Program-made: the position numbers and the translations under genes
Part shown: in pieces, positions 53,920 through 63,631 of the stretch
Layout of the letters: every line of letters begins with the position of its first letter
Numbering within the stretch: position 1 is the stretch's first letter
From: Roseivirga sp. E12
GTDB lineage: Bacteria > Bacteroidota > Bacteroidia > Cytophagales > Cyclobacteriaceae
Assembly: GCF_017592825.1 (NCBI RefSeq)
Contig: NZ_JAGFMD010000004.1
Span: 62,001-126,000 of the forward strand
Direction of reading: 5' to 3'
Length of the DNA stretch: 64,000 bases
Notes under the pieces: generated by a model
What the model was told of the DNA's origin: nothing
What the model saw: the letters and a program-made list of their open reading frames with translations, nothing else
Database searches by the model: none

Positions 53920-55065
53920 TTAAATCTTTAAGTGATGTCGGTAAAAACTTTCGTGTCTTTTTACTTCCAGATCGATTGGGAATTGCTCTTTTACAAACTG
54001 TCGAAACTGCTGCCCAATATTCTGGTTCTCTTCTGTACTTTGTTGCATGAAGGTGTGGAGCCTTTCTTCCAAATGATTAACATCGCCTGCTTGGAACATG
54101 TTTTCCTGAAAATCGGCAAGTTGATCTTTTATACCTGCTATAGAAGAACCCAGAACGACTTTCCCGTTTGCCATAGCCTCTAAGAGAGAAACAGGAGAGC
54201 CTTCTCTTCTTCCCTCGTTCTTAGTTGGCAATACGAATATTTCAGCATGATCTAGGTATTCTCTTACGTTGGCCACTTTTCCTGAGAAGCGAATGATTCC
54301 TGTCAGGTCTTCTGTCTCTACATGATTCACAAGAGCTTTTCCGTATTCGCTGTCGTAGTCTCCAACTAGCCAAAGAACCCAGCCTTCAGATTTCTCGGAG
54401 GCTAGCTGGAAGGCTTTTATTAATAATTCTATCCCCTTGACTGAAACCATATTGGCTACACAAATTACAATTCTGCTTTCCGAGGGTGTACACATCTTTT
54501 TCCGGATGCTCATCGAAGGAATAGCTGAATAAAAATTGACTGCATCCACTCCTCTAGGGATAAGGTGTGTCTTACTACTGCGAGGATAAAAATCCCTCTG
54601 CATATCAGTGTTTTGAACGGCAATTCCTGAGGCTAACCGACTTCTTAATTTCCAGCTATTGGCTGAACCACCTCCCCAACTCATATTCTTTTTTGTAAAT
54701 ACCCAGGGGATCCCTGCTAGTTTTGCAGCTAAGGCCTCAGTGTAATCTGAGCCATAATGGAAGCTATGAACTAAATCTGCGTTAAGTGCTTTGAATTGGC
54801 GAGATACGCCCCAGGCACCTTTGAGTAAAGTACTAATTGGGCGGGTAACTGAAATATATTTTATAAGGTGAACTGGAATTTTCGAGGCTTCTACTTTTTT
54901 AAAAAAGTCACCCTTATTATGAAAACAGGCAATCTGCGGTTCGAATATCTCAGGATTTAATCTTTCAGCAATTTTTAGCATAGCTCCTCCTGAACCCGCA
55001 GTATCGAAATTGGGGATGGTGAAGAGTATTCTTTTCCTTTGTATAAAGCTACTTTCTTTGCTCAA
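53920..55065 (-). CDS. Glycosyltransferase family 4
   Basis: A 381-residue GT-B enzyme. N-terminal IPNFDTAGSGGAMLKIAERL is the typical acceptor-lobe loop; the donor lobe has VICVANMVSVKGIELLIKAF, WLVGDYDSEYG and EGRREGSPVSLLEAMANGKVVLGSSIAG. The start is TTG 55065 (MSKESSFIQRKRILF). It sits between two asparagine-synthase-like genes. Confidence 0.88.
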   Translation of the reverse strand: MSKESSFIQRKRILFTIPNFDTAGSGGAMLKIAERLNPEIFEPQIACFHNKGDFFKKVEASKIPVHLIKYISVTRPISTLLKGAWGVSRQFKALNADLVHSFHYGSDYTEALAAKLAGIPWVFTKKNMSWGGGSANSWKLRSRLASGIAVQNTDMQRDFYPRSSKTHLIPRGVDAVNFYSAIPSMSIRKKMCTPSESRIVICVANMVSVKGIELLIKAFQLASEKSEGWVLWLVGDYDSEYGKALVNHVETEDLTGIIRFSGKVANVREYLDHAEIFVLPTKNEGRREGSPVSLLEAMANGKVVLGSSIAGIKDQLADFQENMFQAGDVNHLEERLHTFMQQSTEENQNIGQQFRQFVKEQFPIDLEVKRHESFYRHHLKI

Positions 55066-55084
55066 TCTAAGGGTCTTAATGTTG

Positions 55085-56911
55085 TTAGCTAATAGAACTC
55101 TGTAAGGCGTATAGTGTAAATAATGGCCATTTATGACTTGCTAATTCAGATGAGTGTTCTGTCATCATGGACTCCACAGCATGCTGATTTACGCCAAACC
55201 TGTCCATTTGTCCTGATAAAAGAACGTCAGAGAAAACTGGCTTCAAGTCCTCACGCATCCAACTATCCAATGGTATGCTAAAACCGCGTTTGACATTATC
55301 GTCAGGTACCTGTGGAATCCGGTGAGCAATTATGTTCTTGAGTATTTGCTTCTTTTTATTCTTTCCACTATTCAGCTCAGGATCTATCTTGAAAGATAAT
55401 TCTATGAGTTTTTTATTTAAAAAGGGTACTCTCACTTCGAGACTGTTCTCCATACTTGCAAGGTCGACTTTTCGCAAGGTCTTCTGCATCATGCCGTAGA
55501 ACTCAGCTTTTCTCATATTGTTGAGTAGTACGGATTGATTACTGCTATTGGAATAATTATAGAGATCCCAATCTTCAGGTAGCTTTACTGATTGAAGGTC
55601 AGGAAAGACCTTGTACAACCATTCATCTTTGAACCTACTATGCAAGAGCTCATGGGCCTCTCCCTGACTCGAGGTGAGCAATACACTGTTTAGGTTGCGA
55701 TTTCCTGATCGGTATTTATCCCAGCCATAGAGGCCCATCCTCATGAGTTTTGGCCAATGCTGAAACCGAATATTCTTGCCAACACTCCAAAATCGTTGGT
55801 AACCAAAAAAGAGCTCATCACCACCGTCACCGCTTAAGGCTACCGATACATGTTTTTTGGCCAGCTTTGAAACCAGGTAGGTTGGTAGAATACTGAAATC
55901 GGCCAGAGGTTCATGTAATGCGTTCATCGCGTTTTCCCAGTGCTCAATGACTTCCTTGCTATCAAGTTTCCAGAGTTCTTGATCTAAATCCATTGCTTTT
56001 GCGAAGGAGTGGGAACGCTCTGATTCATCATGAACTGTACTATCGGACCCTATTGAAAACACTTTCAAATTCGCTTTTTCCTGGGCGGCAAAAGAGCAGA
56101 TCAGTGGAGAATCTACGCCTCCTGATAAAAAGGCACCTAAGGGTACATCTGATAATAGTTGGTCTCGTACACAAGATTGTAGTTCCTCTTGAACCAACCG
56201 TTCAGCTTTTAGAGGGTTAGTAATTTCAAACTGGGGTGAAGATGGGGCCTCCCAATATCGCGTGTTTTCAACTTTACCACCCAAGGCAAACTTTATTATT
56301 TCACCAGGCTTAACCTGAGCAAGGCCCTGATGCAATCCATAGGGTGCTGGCATAAAGTGTTGTTTGAGAAAGAGTTTCAGTACCTGTGGGTCAATGGGAG
56401 CATTTTTGAAAAGGGGATGTTGTTGTACTTGATCATATTGTGATCCAAAGACTATTTGATTTGCATATTGCCCAAAAAACAGAGGCTTAATACCGGCAAA
56501 GTCCCGCGCTAGAAAAATGGTTTTAGACTGCCTGTCGAAAATGACAATTGCAAACATTCCATCGAGGGAGATTATAGTGTCTTTAACCCCCCAATTTTCA
56601 AGGGCTACAGAAATGGTTTCAGTATCACTATTTCCTTTATAATTTGTCTGTGGAAGCTTCTCACGTAATCGTTTATGATTATAGACCTCACCGTTAAATA
56701 GTACTACAAACCTCCCACTAGGGCTTAGCATTGGTTGATCACCGGCTGACGTTGGCTCGAGTATAGACAGTCGATTAAAGCCCATTTGAACATATTCATT
56801 ACTCCAAAACCCTGTCTGGTCTGGTCCACGATTTTTACTCGTTGCCAAAAGTGAAGCGAACTGCTCTTGAGGTAGCTTAGTACAATTAAACTGGCCTAAA
56901 AATCCACACAT
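55085..56911 (-). CDS. Asparagine-synthase-like glutamine amidotransferase (AsnB type)
   Basis: A 608-residue two-domain enzyme with Cys2 (MCGFLGQF), FNGEVYNH and SDTETISVAL in the glutaminase domain and PP-loop LSGGVDSP, SGDGGDELFFGY and RVPFLNKKLIELS in the synthetase domain. The ATG at 56911 puts Cys at position 2, so a longer start at 56938 is rejected. It overlaps the upstream paralogue's stop by one base (TGATG), which indicates a tandem duplication and coupled translation. Confidence 0.9.
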   Translation of the reverse strand: MCGFLGQFNCTKLPQEQFASLLATSKNRGPDQTGFWSNEYVQMGFNRLSILEPTSAGDQPMLSPSGRFVVLFNGEVYNHKRLREKLPQTNYKGNSDTETISVALENWGVKDTIISLDGMFAIVIFDRQSKTIFLARDFAGIKPLFFGQYANQIVFGSQYDQVQQHPLFKNAPIDPQVLKLFLKQHFMPAPYGLHQGLAQVKPGEIIKFALGGKVENTRYWEAPSSPQFEITNPLKAERLVQEELQSCVRDQLLSDVPLGAFLSGGVDSPLICSFAAQEKANLKVFSIGSDSTVHDESERSHSFAKAMDLDQELWKLDSKEVIEHWENAMNALHEPLADFSILPTYLVSKLAKKHVSVALSGDGGDELFFGYQRFWSVGKNIRFQHWPKLMRMGLYGWDKYRSGNRNLNSVLLTSSQGEAHELLHSRFKDEWLYKVFPDLQSVKLPEDWDLYNYSNSSNQSVLLNNMRKAEFYGMMQKTLRKVDLASMENSLEVRVPFLNKKLIELSFKIDPELNSGKNKKKQILKNIIAHRIPQVPDDNVKRGFSIPLDSWMREDLKPVFSDVLLSGQMDRFGVNQHAVESMMTEHSSELASHKWPLFTLYALQSSIS

Positions 56912-58734
56912 CAGATTACTTCTAGTAATTCGCCCCATTTTTGCCAGGCATACATAATCCAGATTCCCCAGTCACCTTCCCCATGAGACTTATAAAAATC
57001 ATTCACCTTTTCTGTCCAAACGGACCTGTCCAAGAATTCCTCTCCATAGACAGAATCCTTGTTTAATAAATCAAGTGTCTCTTCCCGGAGTTGGTTACGC
57101 AACCAGGAATCGAGAGGAATTGAGAACCCTAATTTCTTATTCTGAATGAGACTTTCTGGCAGATAGGTTTTTAATGCCTGTTTGAGAAATACTTTATTTT
57201 CGAAATGTTGCTTACCATAGGAGGTTGATTGTGACCATGCAAAATCGATAATGCGCTTGCTTAAAAAAGGTACACGAACCTCAAGACTATGGGCCATGCT
57301 CATTCTATCTACTTTGGTAAGCACTCTTTGGAGATGTCCATAAAATTCATTCCACCGGAGCCATGCCCTAAAGTCCTCAAAACTTTGTCCATCAAAGCAG
57401 TAAAGCTCACGCAATTCGGCAGATAAAGTAACCTCGGGCATCAATTTATCAACTAAGGTGTGAGCATTATGACTTTGCCCGTTTAAAACCCACTCATCTA
57501 GGTTCTTAAACAAGCTGGGTCCATGAGATAAGGATTCGCCTCCAGCACGTCTAAATTTCAAATAGGCCCTACGAGTAAGTTTAGGATATTTAAAAAGACC
57601 ATAATATTTCAGGAACTTATTCCATCGCGGGTACCCCCAAAAAAGTTCGTCTCCACCATCTCCACTTAACATTACAGTGGCCTTTCCTTTTCCCTTTTTA
57701 CAAATCATGTAGGTAGGCAATGAGCTGTAGTCAGCAAAAGGCTCTCCCAGTTTTTTGAAGTGGTCATCATTAATACTTAAAACATCATTCGAAGAGAAAT
57801 CACCAATTACATGATTCAAGTCTAGGTGATGCGCATACTTCTTTGCTCTATCTGCCTCATTAATTTCGGCATCTGATACTCCCACCGTAAATGCCGTTAT
57901 ATCAGGAGACATTTCTCTTGCTTTTGCGGTTACGAGAGTACTATCAATACCACTACTGAAAAACGAAGCTATGGGAACATCGCCTATTAATTGATCCTTT
58001 ATTTCAGCACCAAATAAGCTAAGAAAATTATCAACTCTATATTCTTTAAGCTCTGTGTTTTCAGGTGCCCCCCATCGATGGAAAAACCTTTTTTGAATAA
58101 TTCCATCAGAAATTTTTATTATCTGACCCGGTTCTACCTGATAGATTTGCTTATAAATAGTAACTGGTGCCTGCATATAGCCCAATTGAAGAAAATCTCT
58201 CATCCCTTCCTTACGTAAGTCCAGATTACTCTTACTTATTCCCCTTACAACCTGGTCGAACTGAGATGCAAACCACGTGCTACCTTGGTTTTGACCATAA
58301 AAAAGGGGCTTAATTCCTGCAAAGTCTCGGGTCATGTTGAGTGAATGATCCTCAAGATTGTAAGCAACCAAAGCAAACATGCCTTCCAGTGCCTCTACTG
58401 TTTTATTAACTCCCCATGAGTCCAAGGCATGGGCTATAGTTTCTGTGTCACTGTGACTGCGGTAACTATAGCCAGGTAATTTTTTACGGAGCTTCAAATG
58501 GTTGTATATCTCTCCATTGAAAACGAGAACGTACCGATTTGCTGGGCTAATCATGGGTTGGTCGCCAGCGTTGGTTAAATCTTGTATGGCAAGCCGGTTG
58601 AAGCCTAGTTGCACGTAGCCATCTCTCCAAACACCTGACTGATCAGGCCCTCTATGATTGCTTATAGACAATACTTTTCTGAGAAAACTCTCCGTTCTCA
58701 GATCAGGTCCATATTGTCCTACAAAGCCACACAT
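56911..58734 (-). CDS. Asparagine-synthase-like glutamine amidotransferase (AsnB type, variant PP-loop)
   Basis: A 607-residue paralogue of the next gene, starting MCGFVGQYG with Cys2. The glutaminase domain is complete (FNGEIYNH, SDTETIAHAL). In the synthetase domain the PP-loop reads FSSGIDST, with Ser in place of the first Gly of SGGxDS; LSGDGGDELFWGYP and RVPFLSKRIIDFA are normal. The activity may be retained or altered. It overlaps the methyltransferase stop by one base. Confidence 0.9.
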   Translation of the reverse strand: MCGFVGQYGPDLRTESFLRKVLSISNHRGPDQSGVWRDGYVQLGFNRLAIQDLTNAGDQPMISPANRYVLVFNGEIYNHLKLRKKLPGYSYRSHSDTETIAHALDSWGVNKTVEALEGMFALVAYNLEDHSLNMTRDFAGIKPLFYGQNQGSTWFASQFDQVVRGISKSNLDLRKEGMRDFLQLGYMQAPVTIYKQIYQVEPGQIIKISDGIIQKRFFHRWGAPENTELKEYRVDNFLSLFGAEIKDQLIGDVPIASFFSSGIDSTLVTAKAREMSPDITAFTVGVSDAEINEADRAKKYAHHLDLNHVIGDFSSNDVLSINDDHFKKLGEPFADYSSLPTYMICKKGKGKATVMLSGDGGDELFWGYPRWNKFLKYYGLFKYPKLTRRAYLKFRRAGGESLSHGPSLFKNLDEWVLNGQSHNAHTLVDKLMPEVTLSAELRELYCFDGQSFEDFRAWLRWNEFYGHLQRVLTKVDRMSMAHSLEVRVPFLSKRIIDFAWSQSTSYGKQHFENKVFLKQALKTYLPESLIQNKKLGFSIPLDSWLRNQLREETLDLLNKDSVYGEEFLDRSVWTEKVNDFYKSHGEGDWGIWIMYAWQKWGELLEVI

Positions 58735-59486
58735 TATTTCTGAAAGACTCCGATAATTGAGGATGAAAAAAAACGATTAGGCCTCTTTTCCAAGTGCTTA
58801 TCAAGCATAAATTTAAAAAGTAGTCTATGGGCCTTGTAAATAATTTTTTGCAGCAAATTTAGAGGTTGATGTGGGCTATAAGGAAAGCCACCCAAGTAAT
58901 CCAAATGGTGTATCTTAAGATTATTGCGTTCGGCAAAGGCTTCGAATACCTTTAGATTCATGCAAGAAGTATTATGAATATCGAGATTTGGTTTATCAAC
59001 TAGGAGCTTATACCAGTAAATATAATGACGCATATTAGGGATCATCATTAATAGGGTTCCGCCCTCTTTTAGGTAGTCGATATGTCGGTCCATCACCTCA
59101 TCATAATTGACAAAGTGCTCAATGAATCCGTTGGAAATTACAATGTCGTATTGTTTATCCGTCTTGTTTTTCAGAAAGTCGGCCTGAATAACATCAAAAT
59201 CAGCTATATCGAAAAGCTTGAAAGTGTTTTCAATTGCTGAGCGGTCTGAGTTAAAATCTAAGCTGGTGGGTCTAAGGTCATATTTAGCTCCAATATAGGC
59301 TAGGTACCTGCCGGGATATCCGCCAATTTCTATCAGACTTTTAGGATTATTTGAGCTGTTCTCCTGAATTAACATCTCCCAGTATTTGTCGTACCGAGAA
59401 CAGATATTAATTACTTTTTGACGATCAACATTTTTGTCTCCATAATAGGATTCCCAATACTTCTTGTCAGTCAATTCATTTTTCAC
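58734..59486 (-). CDS. Class I SAM-dependent methyltransferase
   Basis: A 250-residue methyltransferase: motif I SLIEIGGYPGRYLAYIG, SLDFNSD after beta-2, YDIVISNGFIEHFVNYDEVMDRHIDYLKEGGTLLMMIPN. It resembles methyltransferase-11-type enzymes of glycan loci. The GTG at 59486 overlaps the flippase stop (GTGA) and is preferred to the TTG at 59492. Together with the FkbM protein it suggests a methylated polysaccharide. Confidence 0.85.
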   Translation of the reverse strand: MKNELTDKKYWESYYGDKNVDRQKVINICSRYDKYWEMLIQENSSNNPKSLIEIGGYPGRYLAYIGAKYDLRPTSLDFNSDRSAIENTFKLFDIADFDVIQADFLKNKTDKQYDIVISNGFIEHFVNYDEVMDRHIDYLKEGGTLLMMIPNMRHYIYWYKLLVDKPNLDIHNTSCMNLKVFEAFAERNNLKIHHLDYLGGFPYSPHQPLNLLQKIIYKAHRLLFKFMLDKHLEKRPNRFFSSSIIGVFQK

Positions 59487-60943
59487 TTCCAAAATAATTT
59501 TTCGAGCCTATTGGGTACCATAGGTTTTATATCGTTAATGAATGTAGAAAGGCTTGTTTTCCAGATTAGTCGTAAAGACAAAAAAGTCACAATCATGAAA
59601 ATCAAGCTTCTGATAGAGAAATAAAAGATGCCAGAGTAGTCGGTAAGAGGTATAGTAGCTAAGATTCCAAGGCCTGAAGCCATAAAAATTGGTAAAACGA
59701 CTCTGAACAGAGAGGCAATTTTATCATTAGTTATACGTGGAACAATAATGAAGTGTGCTAAACCACCTAATGCTTTTACTAAGCAAATGACAAAAATCGC
59801 CTCATTGAAGTCAAGATATGAGCATGCTAAAAACAATGCAATGAGGAAGATTGGTACATAAGCCAATGTAAAATAGAAGCCAACCTTAGGTTTACCTAAA
59901 ACGTTGTAAAGTCCAGCAGTAGGAGAGGTAACACATCTAATAATTAGGTATGCTGCAATTAGTTGACAAGGCAGTACCGCACCTGACCATTTTGGTCCAT
60001 AAATAGTTAACACAAGGTACTCTGCATTAATGATAATGAGTACTAGCAGTGGAATACAAGCATAAGATATGCTTCTTAACACCTTCTTAAAATGGAATTT
60101 GACTTTCTCCAGATCATGATTGTTTTTAGCTAGGATAGGACTTGTTACATTCTGAATTATTGGAATGAAATAGCTGGGAACTAAGTTGGCGAATTGAGAG
60201 GCAAGAGCATATACGCCAAGTAAGTCTATTCCCCAGAAAGTACCTAAAATGAGTTGGTCTCCCTGTGAAACAATTCTGTTTAATACTCTCTGGCCTATCA
60301 CAAATTTGGTGTATTCAATAATTGATTTCCAATACTTAAAACCCCAATCGCGCTTTGGGAAAAAGCCTGACTTCCAAAAGAGGGTTATAGTAATAAGTGG
60401 GGCGAAGACTGCCGTTGGTATGGCCAGACTAAAGACGCCAAAACCTGAAAAGGCAAGCCCAACTTTACCCAAATTCGTAAGTATATTAAAAATCATCTGG
60501 ATAGTGATGAGTGGCTTGAAATTGATTTCTTTTTTGAAAATGGCTATTGGTACTTCTCCAAGCACCTGAAAGACAAAAGCAAAAAGCAAAAGATAAACTA
60601 TAGGGGCTATTTGTTCGCTTCCATAGTAATCTGCCCAAAATGGGGTAAGTAGTATCACAATTAAAATCACCAAAAGTGATGCTACAAGGCTAAACCAAAA
60701 GATGGCATTTAGTACAGCCCTTTTATTATCTCCGTTATAGAAAATAGCATACTCTGAAATACCACTCACAACCACGGTACTAATAAACTCGATCAGTACG
60801 GTTGATATTGCCAAGATACCAAAGTCTTCAGTACTTAGCTCGCGAGCTAAATAGGCCATAACCAAGAAGGTTACTCCTGCTCCCCAAACTCTGCGGATTA
60901 AGAGTAAGAGGCTCGCTGTTCCAGCTTTCTTTGATAATGACAT
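59483..60943 (-). CDS. Polysaccharide flippase (Wzx/MOP family)
   Basis: A 486-residue integral membrane protein with 12-14 TM segments and the MOP-family start KKAGTASLLLLIRRVWGAGVTFLVMAYLARELSTEDFG. It also shows DQLILGTFWGIDLLGVYALA and the usual final helices. Wzx exports undecaprenyl-linked repeats to the periplasm for Wzy. It is the third gene of the locus, after a 246-base gap behind the Wzc-like gene that may hold a further promoter. Confidence 0.92.
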   Translation of the reverse strand: MSLSKKAGTASLLLLIRRVWGAGVTFLVMAYLARELSTEDFGILAISTVLIEFISTVVVSGISEYAIFYNGDNKRAVLNAIFWFSLVASLLVILIVILLTPFWADYYGSEQIAPIVYLLLFAFVFQVLGEVPIAIFKKEINFKPLITIQMIFNILTNLGKVGLAFSGFGVFSLAIPTAVFAPLITITLFWKSGFFPKRDWGFKYWKSIIEYTKFVIGQRVLNRIVSQGDQLILGTFWGIDLLGVYALASQFANLVPSYFIPIIQNVTSPILAKNNHDLEKVKFHFKKVLRSISYACIPLLVLIIINAEYLVLTIYGPKWSGAVLPCQLIAAYLIIRCVTSPTAGLYNVLGKPKVGFYFTLAYVPIFLIALFLACSYLDFNEAIFVICLVKALGGLAHFIIVPRITNDKIASLFRVVLPIFMASGLGILATIPLTDYSGIFYFSIRSLIFMIVTFLSLRLIWKTSLSTFINDIKPMVPNRLEKLFWK

Positions 60944-61189
60944 CTATAAAATCGTCTCTTATTCGAAATTCTTATACCTCAAGGCATAAAGGACAATCGA
61001 GTAATTTAATTATGCTGATGTGATTAATACCTATAGGTATGGCTTCGCCACGTCACTCACAATTGTGGGGACTGGGATGAGGACAATCCTCTTGAAAGTA
61101 CAGTGGCTGTTAACCGGCTATTCAGGATGGGTCATTTCATATGGCCCATGGAGAGCCATTTTAGAGTTGAAAAGTTTATCGGAGCTTGC

Positions 61190-63628
61190 TTAACCTCTCT
61201 TACGCCTGAACAACCTTGCCCAAGTTGATTTACTACCTTCGGTCTCAGCATAGTATCCATAACCATAGCCATATTTGCCACCAGCACTATTTGTCACATC
61301 ATTTACGATTAAGTGACTATTTTTTAAAATACTCTTATTAACATGGTCCTGAAGCACCTTGTAGGACTGAAATTTTGAATAATTCATTCTTACTACAAAG
61401 AGCGTTGTTTGAATTAGGTTTGCTGCTGCAATGTAGTCTGTCACTAGGCCAATTGGCGGACCATCAACTATAATGTAGTCGTATTTTTGACTGGCTTCTG
61501 TGAGTAACTTCTCAAGTCTTCCATTCTCGATCAGTTCAGTGGGATTTGGAGGAATAGGCCCACTGGCAATAACATCCAAATTTTCAGCATCAGATTTTTG
61601 AACCACGTCATTAAAGTGGGCTGCGTCTATTAAAAAGCTGCTTAAACCTTTATTTTCATTAAGGTTTAGCTCCTGTTGAATTTTGGGCTTTCTTAAATCC
61701 AACCCAATAAGTAAAGTTTTTTTACCGGCCAATGCGAGAATATGTGCAAGGTTAATGGCACAAAAGGTCTTGCCCTCTCCACTCGTGGCTGAGGTGATTC
61801 CAATCACCCTAGCTCTATCGCCTACTGCCGGAACTACGAAATCAAGATTTATTCTTAGATTTCTAAAGGCCTCTGCAAGTCTACCCCTTGGGGAGTCTGC
61901 CACCGTAACGCCTTTTCCCCCAGTACCCTTTAAATGAGGAATGTCAGTAAGAATTGGAATGACACTTTGATTTTTCAGTTGTTCTAAATCAGAAATTTTG
62001 TCATTGAGGAAAAACTTCGTCAGTATAATCCCGAAAACAAGAATGCCTGTTATTAGGACTGCCATTAAGTATATTCTCATTCGCCTTGGACCTAAAAGTA
62101 TGGCTTGAAAATCACGTGCTTTGTTCAGTATTCGGATATTAGGTGCGGTGGCGGCTCTTGTGATTTCAGATTCTGCTTTTTGTTTAAGCAAGAAAGTATA
62201 AAGTTCGTTGTTTACATTGAATTTGCGTTGAATGGTGAGTAACTCACGTTCATTCCTTGGCAATTCGTTTATCTCTAGTCTCAATTCCCTAAGTCTATTA
62301 TCTAATTGATCCAAGGAAAGTTGACTACCAGCCATGATATTCTTCACATTTTCCACTAGCCGTTTCTTAATGTTGTCGATTTGATCATTAATGCCTTGTA
62401 GAGCAAAGCTGCCTTCAGCTAAAGTAACTTCTGACAGCGTTTTTTGAGAAAGCAATTGGTTAAGCTCGATGATCAGCGCACCAAGTACGGGGTCCGAAAT
62501 CCCTGCCGAGCTTGGTGCTACAACCTGTTCCGTATTGTTATTGGTTTTCTCTAAATAGTCTGCCAAGTAATCATAGTATTTTTGATTTAATTCAATCACT
62601 GATTTTTGGTTTTCCAGTTCGGTCAGTTTAGTAAGTACAAGAGTACCCTTACTAGACAAATCGATAATGCCCTCGCTGGCACGATAATTCTCCAAAACGA
62701 GTTCAACCCAGGTAAGAGAGTCAACAATTGAATTCAGTTGGCTGTCTATAAATCTGATTGTGTTATTGGCCTTAATGTTTTTCTCTTCAAGTTTAAAATT
62801 TATGAAGATTTGACAAAGTGCATTTAAGAAGATTGCGTCCTTTTCAATCAATCTCCCTCCCATACTTAAATCTATGATTTGAGAAGGCAAGAAGCTATTG
62901 ATTTGTTGTCGCGCAACAGCTTGTACTCTGTTTACATAGCCAACAGTTAAGCGATCGAGATCTTGGAACCTTGCGTACAGTGGCTCTTCGTATTGTGTTA
63001 TCTTAGATGAGTCATTGATAAATGTTGTAAACGAGAATTTTTGATTTTCACATGGCACCCCAAACTGGCATTCGTATGTATTTCCTTCTCTCTGTTCAAT
63101 ATCCCCAACAATGACCTTAAATTTATTTAGGCCTTCAAAATCAAAATATATACGTTGTGATGTTTGAAAGTGATTGGGGTCAAGTTCGATTTTTATAGGG
63201 ACTTCATTATAAATTTCCCGTGTTTTGACCTTGCCTTCCTTGTAAAAGGCTACCCTGAAGTTAAGGCTATCTAGGGTTTTCCTAACAATATCAAAGGAGG
63301 TGAGCACTGCAATCTCTGTAATTACGTTTGCACCAGACCCGCTACGACCGCGTCCAATACCAGTAAAAAAATTGGCACTTAATTCATTTGAATTAGAATC
63401 ATCATTGATTAAAATCGAAGCTTGAACCTTGTAATTTCTTGGGGTATATCTGAGGTATAAGTTTGCTGCCGATAAAAAAAGAGCTCCAACGATAATGAAG
63501 TAATACCAATGTTTCAGAACCTTAAAAAACCAGTACTTTAAATCAAAATCTTGATAATCGGATGGTTCTTGCGGACTTTCGTTTTTCACTTTTTTGAAAT
63601 TATTAATGTCTTTATCATATTGACACAA
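61190..63628 (-). CDS. Polysaccharide co-polymerase/tyrosine autokinase (Wzc-like)
   Basis: An 812-residue inner-membrane protein with Wzz-like N-terminal domain between two TM helices (near 45-65 and 520-545), long coiled coils (about 270-480), and a cytoplasmic BY-kinase domain: Walker A SATSGEGKT, Walker A' LLIGLDLRKP and Walker B YIIVDGPP. The C-terminus has a tyrosine cluster (KYGYGYGYYAE) for autophosphorylation. It controls chain length and export with the Wza partner. The start is probably TTG 63628, since no in-frame ATG lies before the first helix. Confidence 0.93.
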   Translation of the reverse strand: MCQYDKDINNFKKVKNESPQEPSDYQDFDLKYWFFKVLKHWYYFIIVGALFLSAANLYLRYTPRNYKVQASILINDDSNSNELSANFFTGIGRGRSGSGANVITEIAVLTSFDIVRKTLDSLNFRVAFYKEGKVKTREIYNEVPIKIELDPNHFQTSQRIYFDFEGLNKFKVIVGDIEQREGNTYECQFGVPCENQKFSFTTFINDSSKITQYEEPLYARFQDLDRLTVGYVNRVQAVARQQINSFLPSQIIDLSMGGRLIEKDAIFLNALCQIFINFKLEEKNIKANNTIRFIDSQLNSIVDSLTWVELVLENYRASEGIIDLSSKGTLVLTKLTELENQKSVIELNQKYYDYLADYLEKTNNNTEQVVAPSSAGISDPVLGALIIELNQLLSQKTLSEVTLAEGSFALQGINDQIDNIKKRLVENVKNIMAGSQLSLDQLDNRLRELRLEINELPRNERELLTIQRKFNVNNELYTFLLKQKAESEITRAATAPNIRILNKARDFQAILLGPRRMRIYLMAVLITGILVFGIILTKFFLNDKISDLEQLKNQSVIPILTDIPHLKGTGGKGVTVADSPRGRLAEAFRNLRINLDFVVPAVGDRARVIGITSATSGEGKTFCAINLAHILALAGKKTLLIGLDLRKPKIQQELNLNENKGLSSFLIDAAHFNDVVQKSDAENLDVIASGPIPPNPTELIENGRLEKLLTEASQKYDYIIVDGPPIGLVTDYIAAANLIQTTLFVVRMNYSKFQSYKVLQDHVNKSILKNSHLIVNDVTNSAGGKYGYGYGYYAETEGSKSTWARLFRRKRG

Positions 63629-63631
63629 TTG

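Noticed and set aside
49476-58734. Asparagine-synthase-like genes of the polysaccharide locus as further lasso cyclases
   Set aside because: Three start with the glutaminase Cys2 and none has an adjacent B1, B2 or precursor; their neighbours are glycosyltransferases.
60944-61189. Short palindromes behind the Wzc-like gene as a terminator or JUMPstart element
   Set aside because: Stems are at most five or six bases with no T run, and no ops-like GGCGGTAG core is visible.
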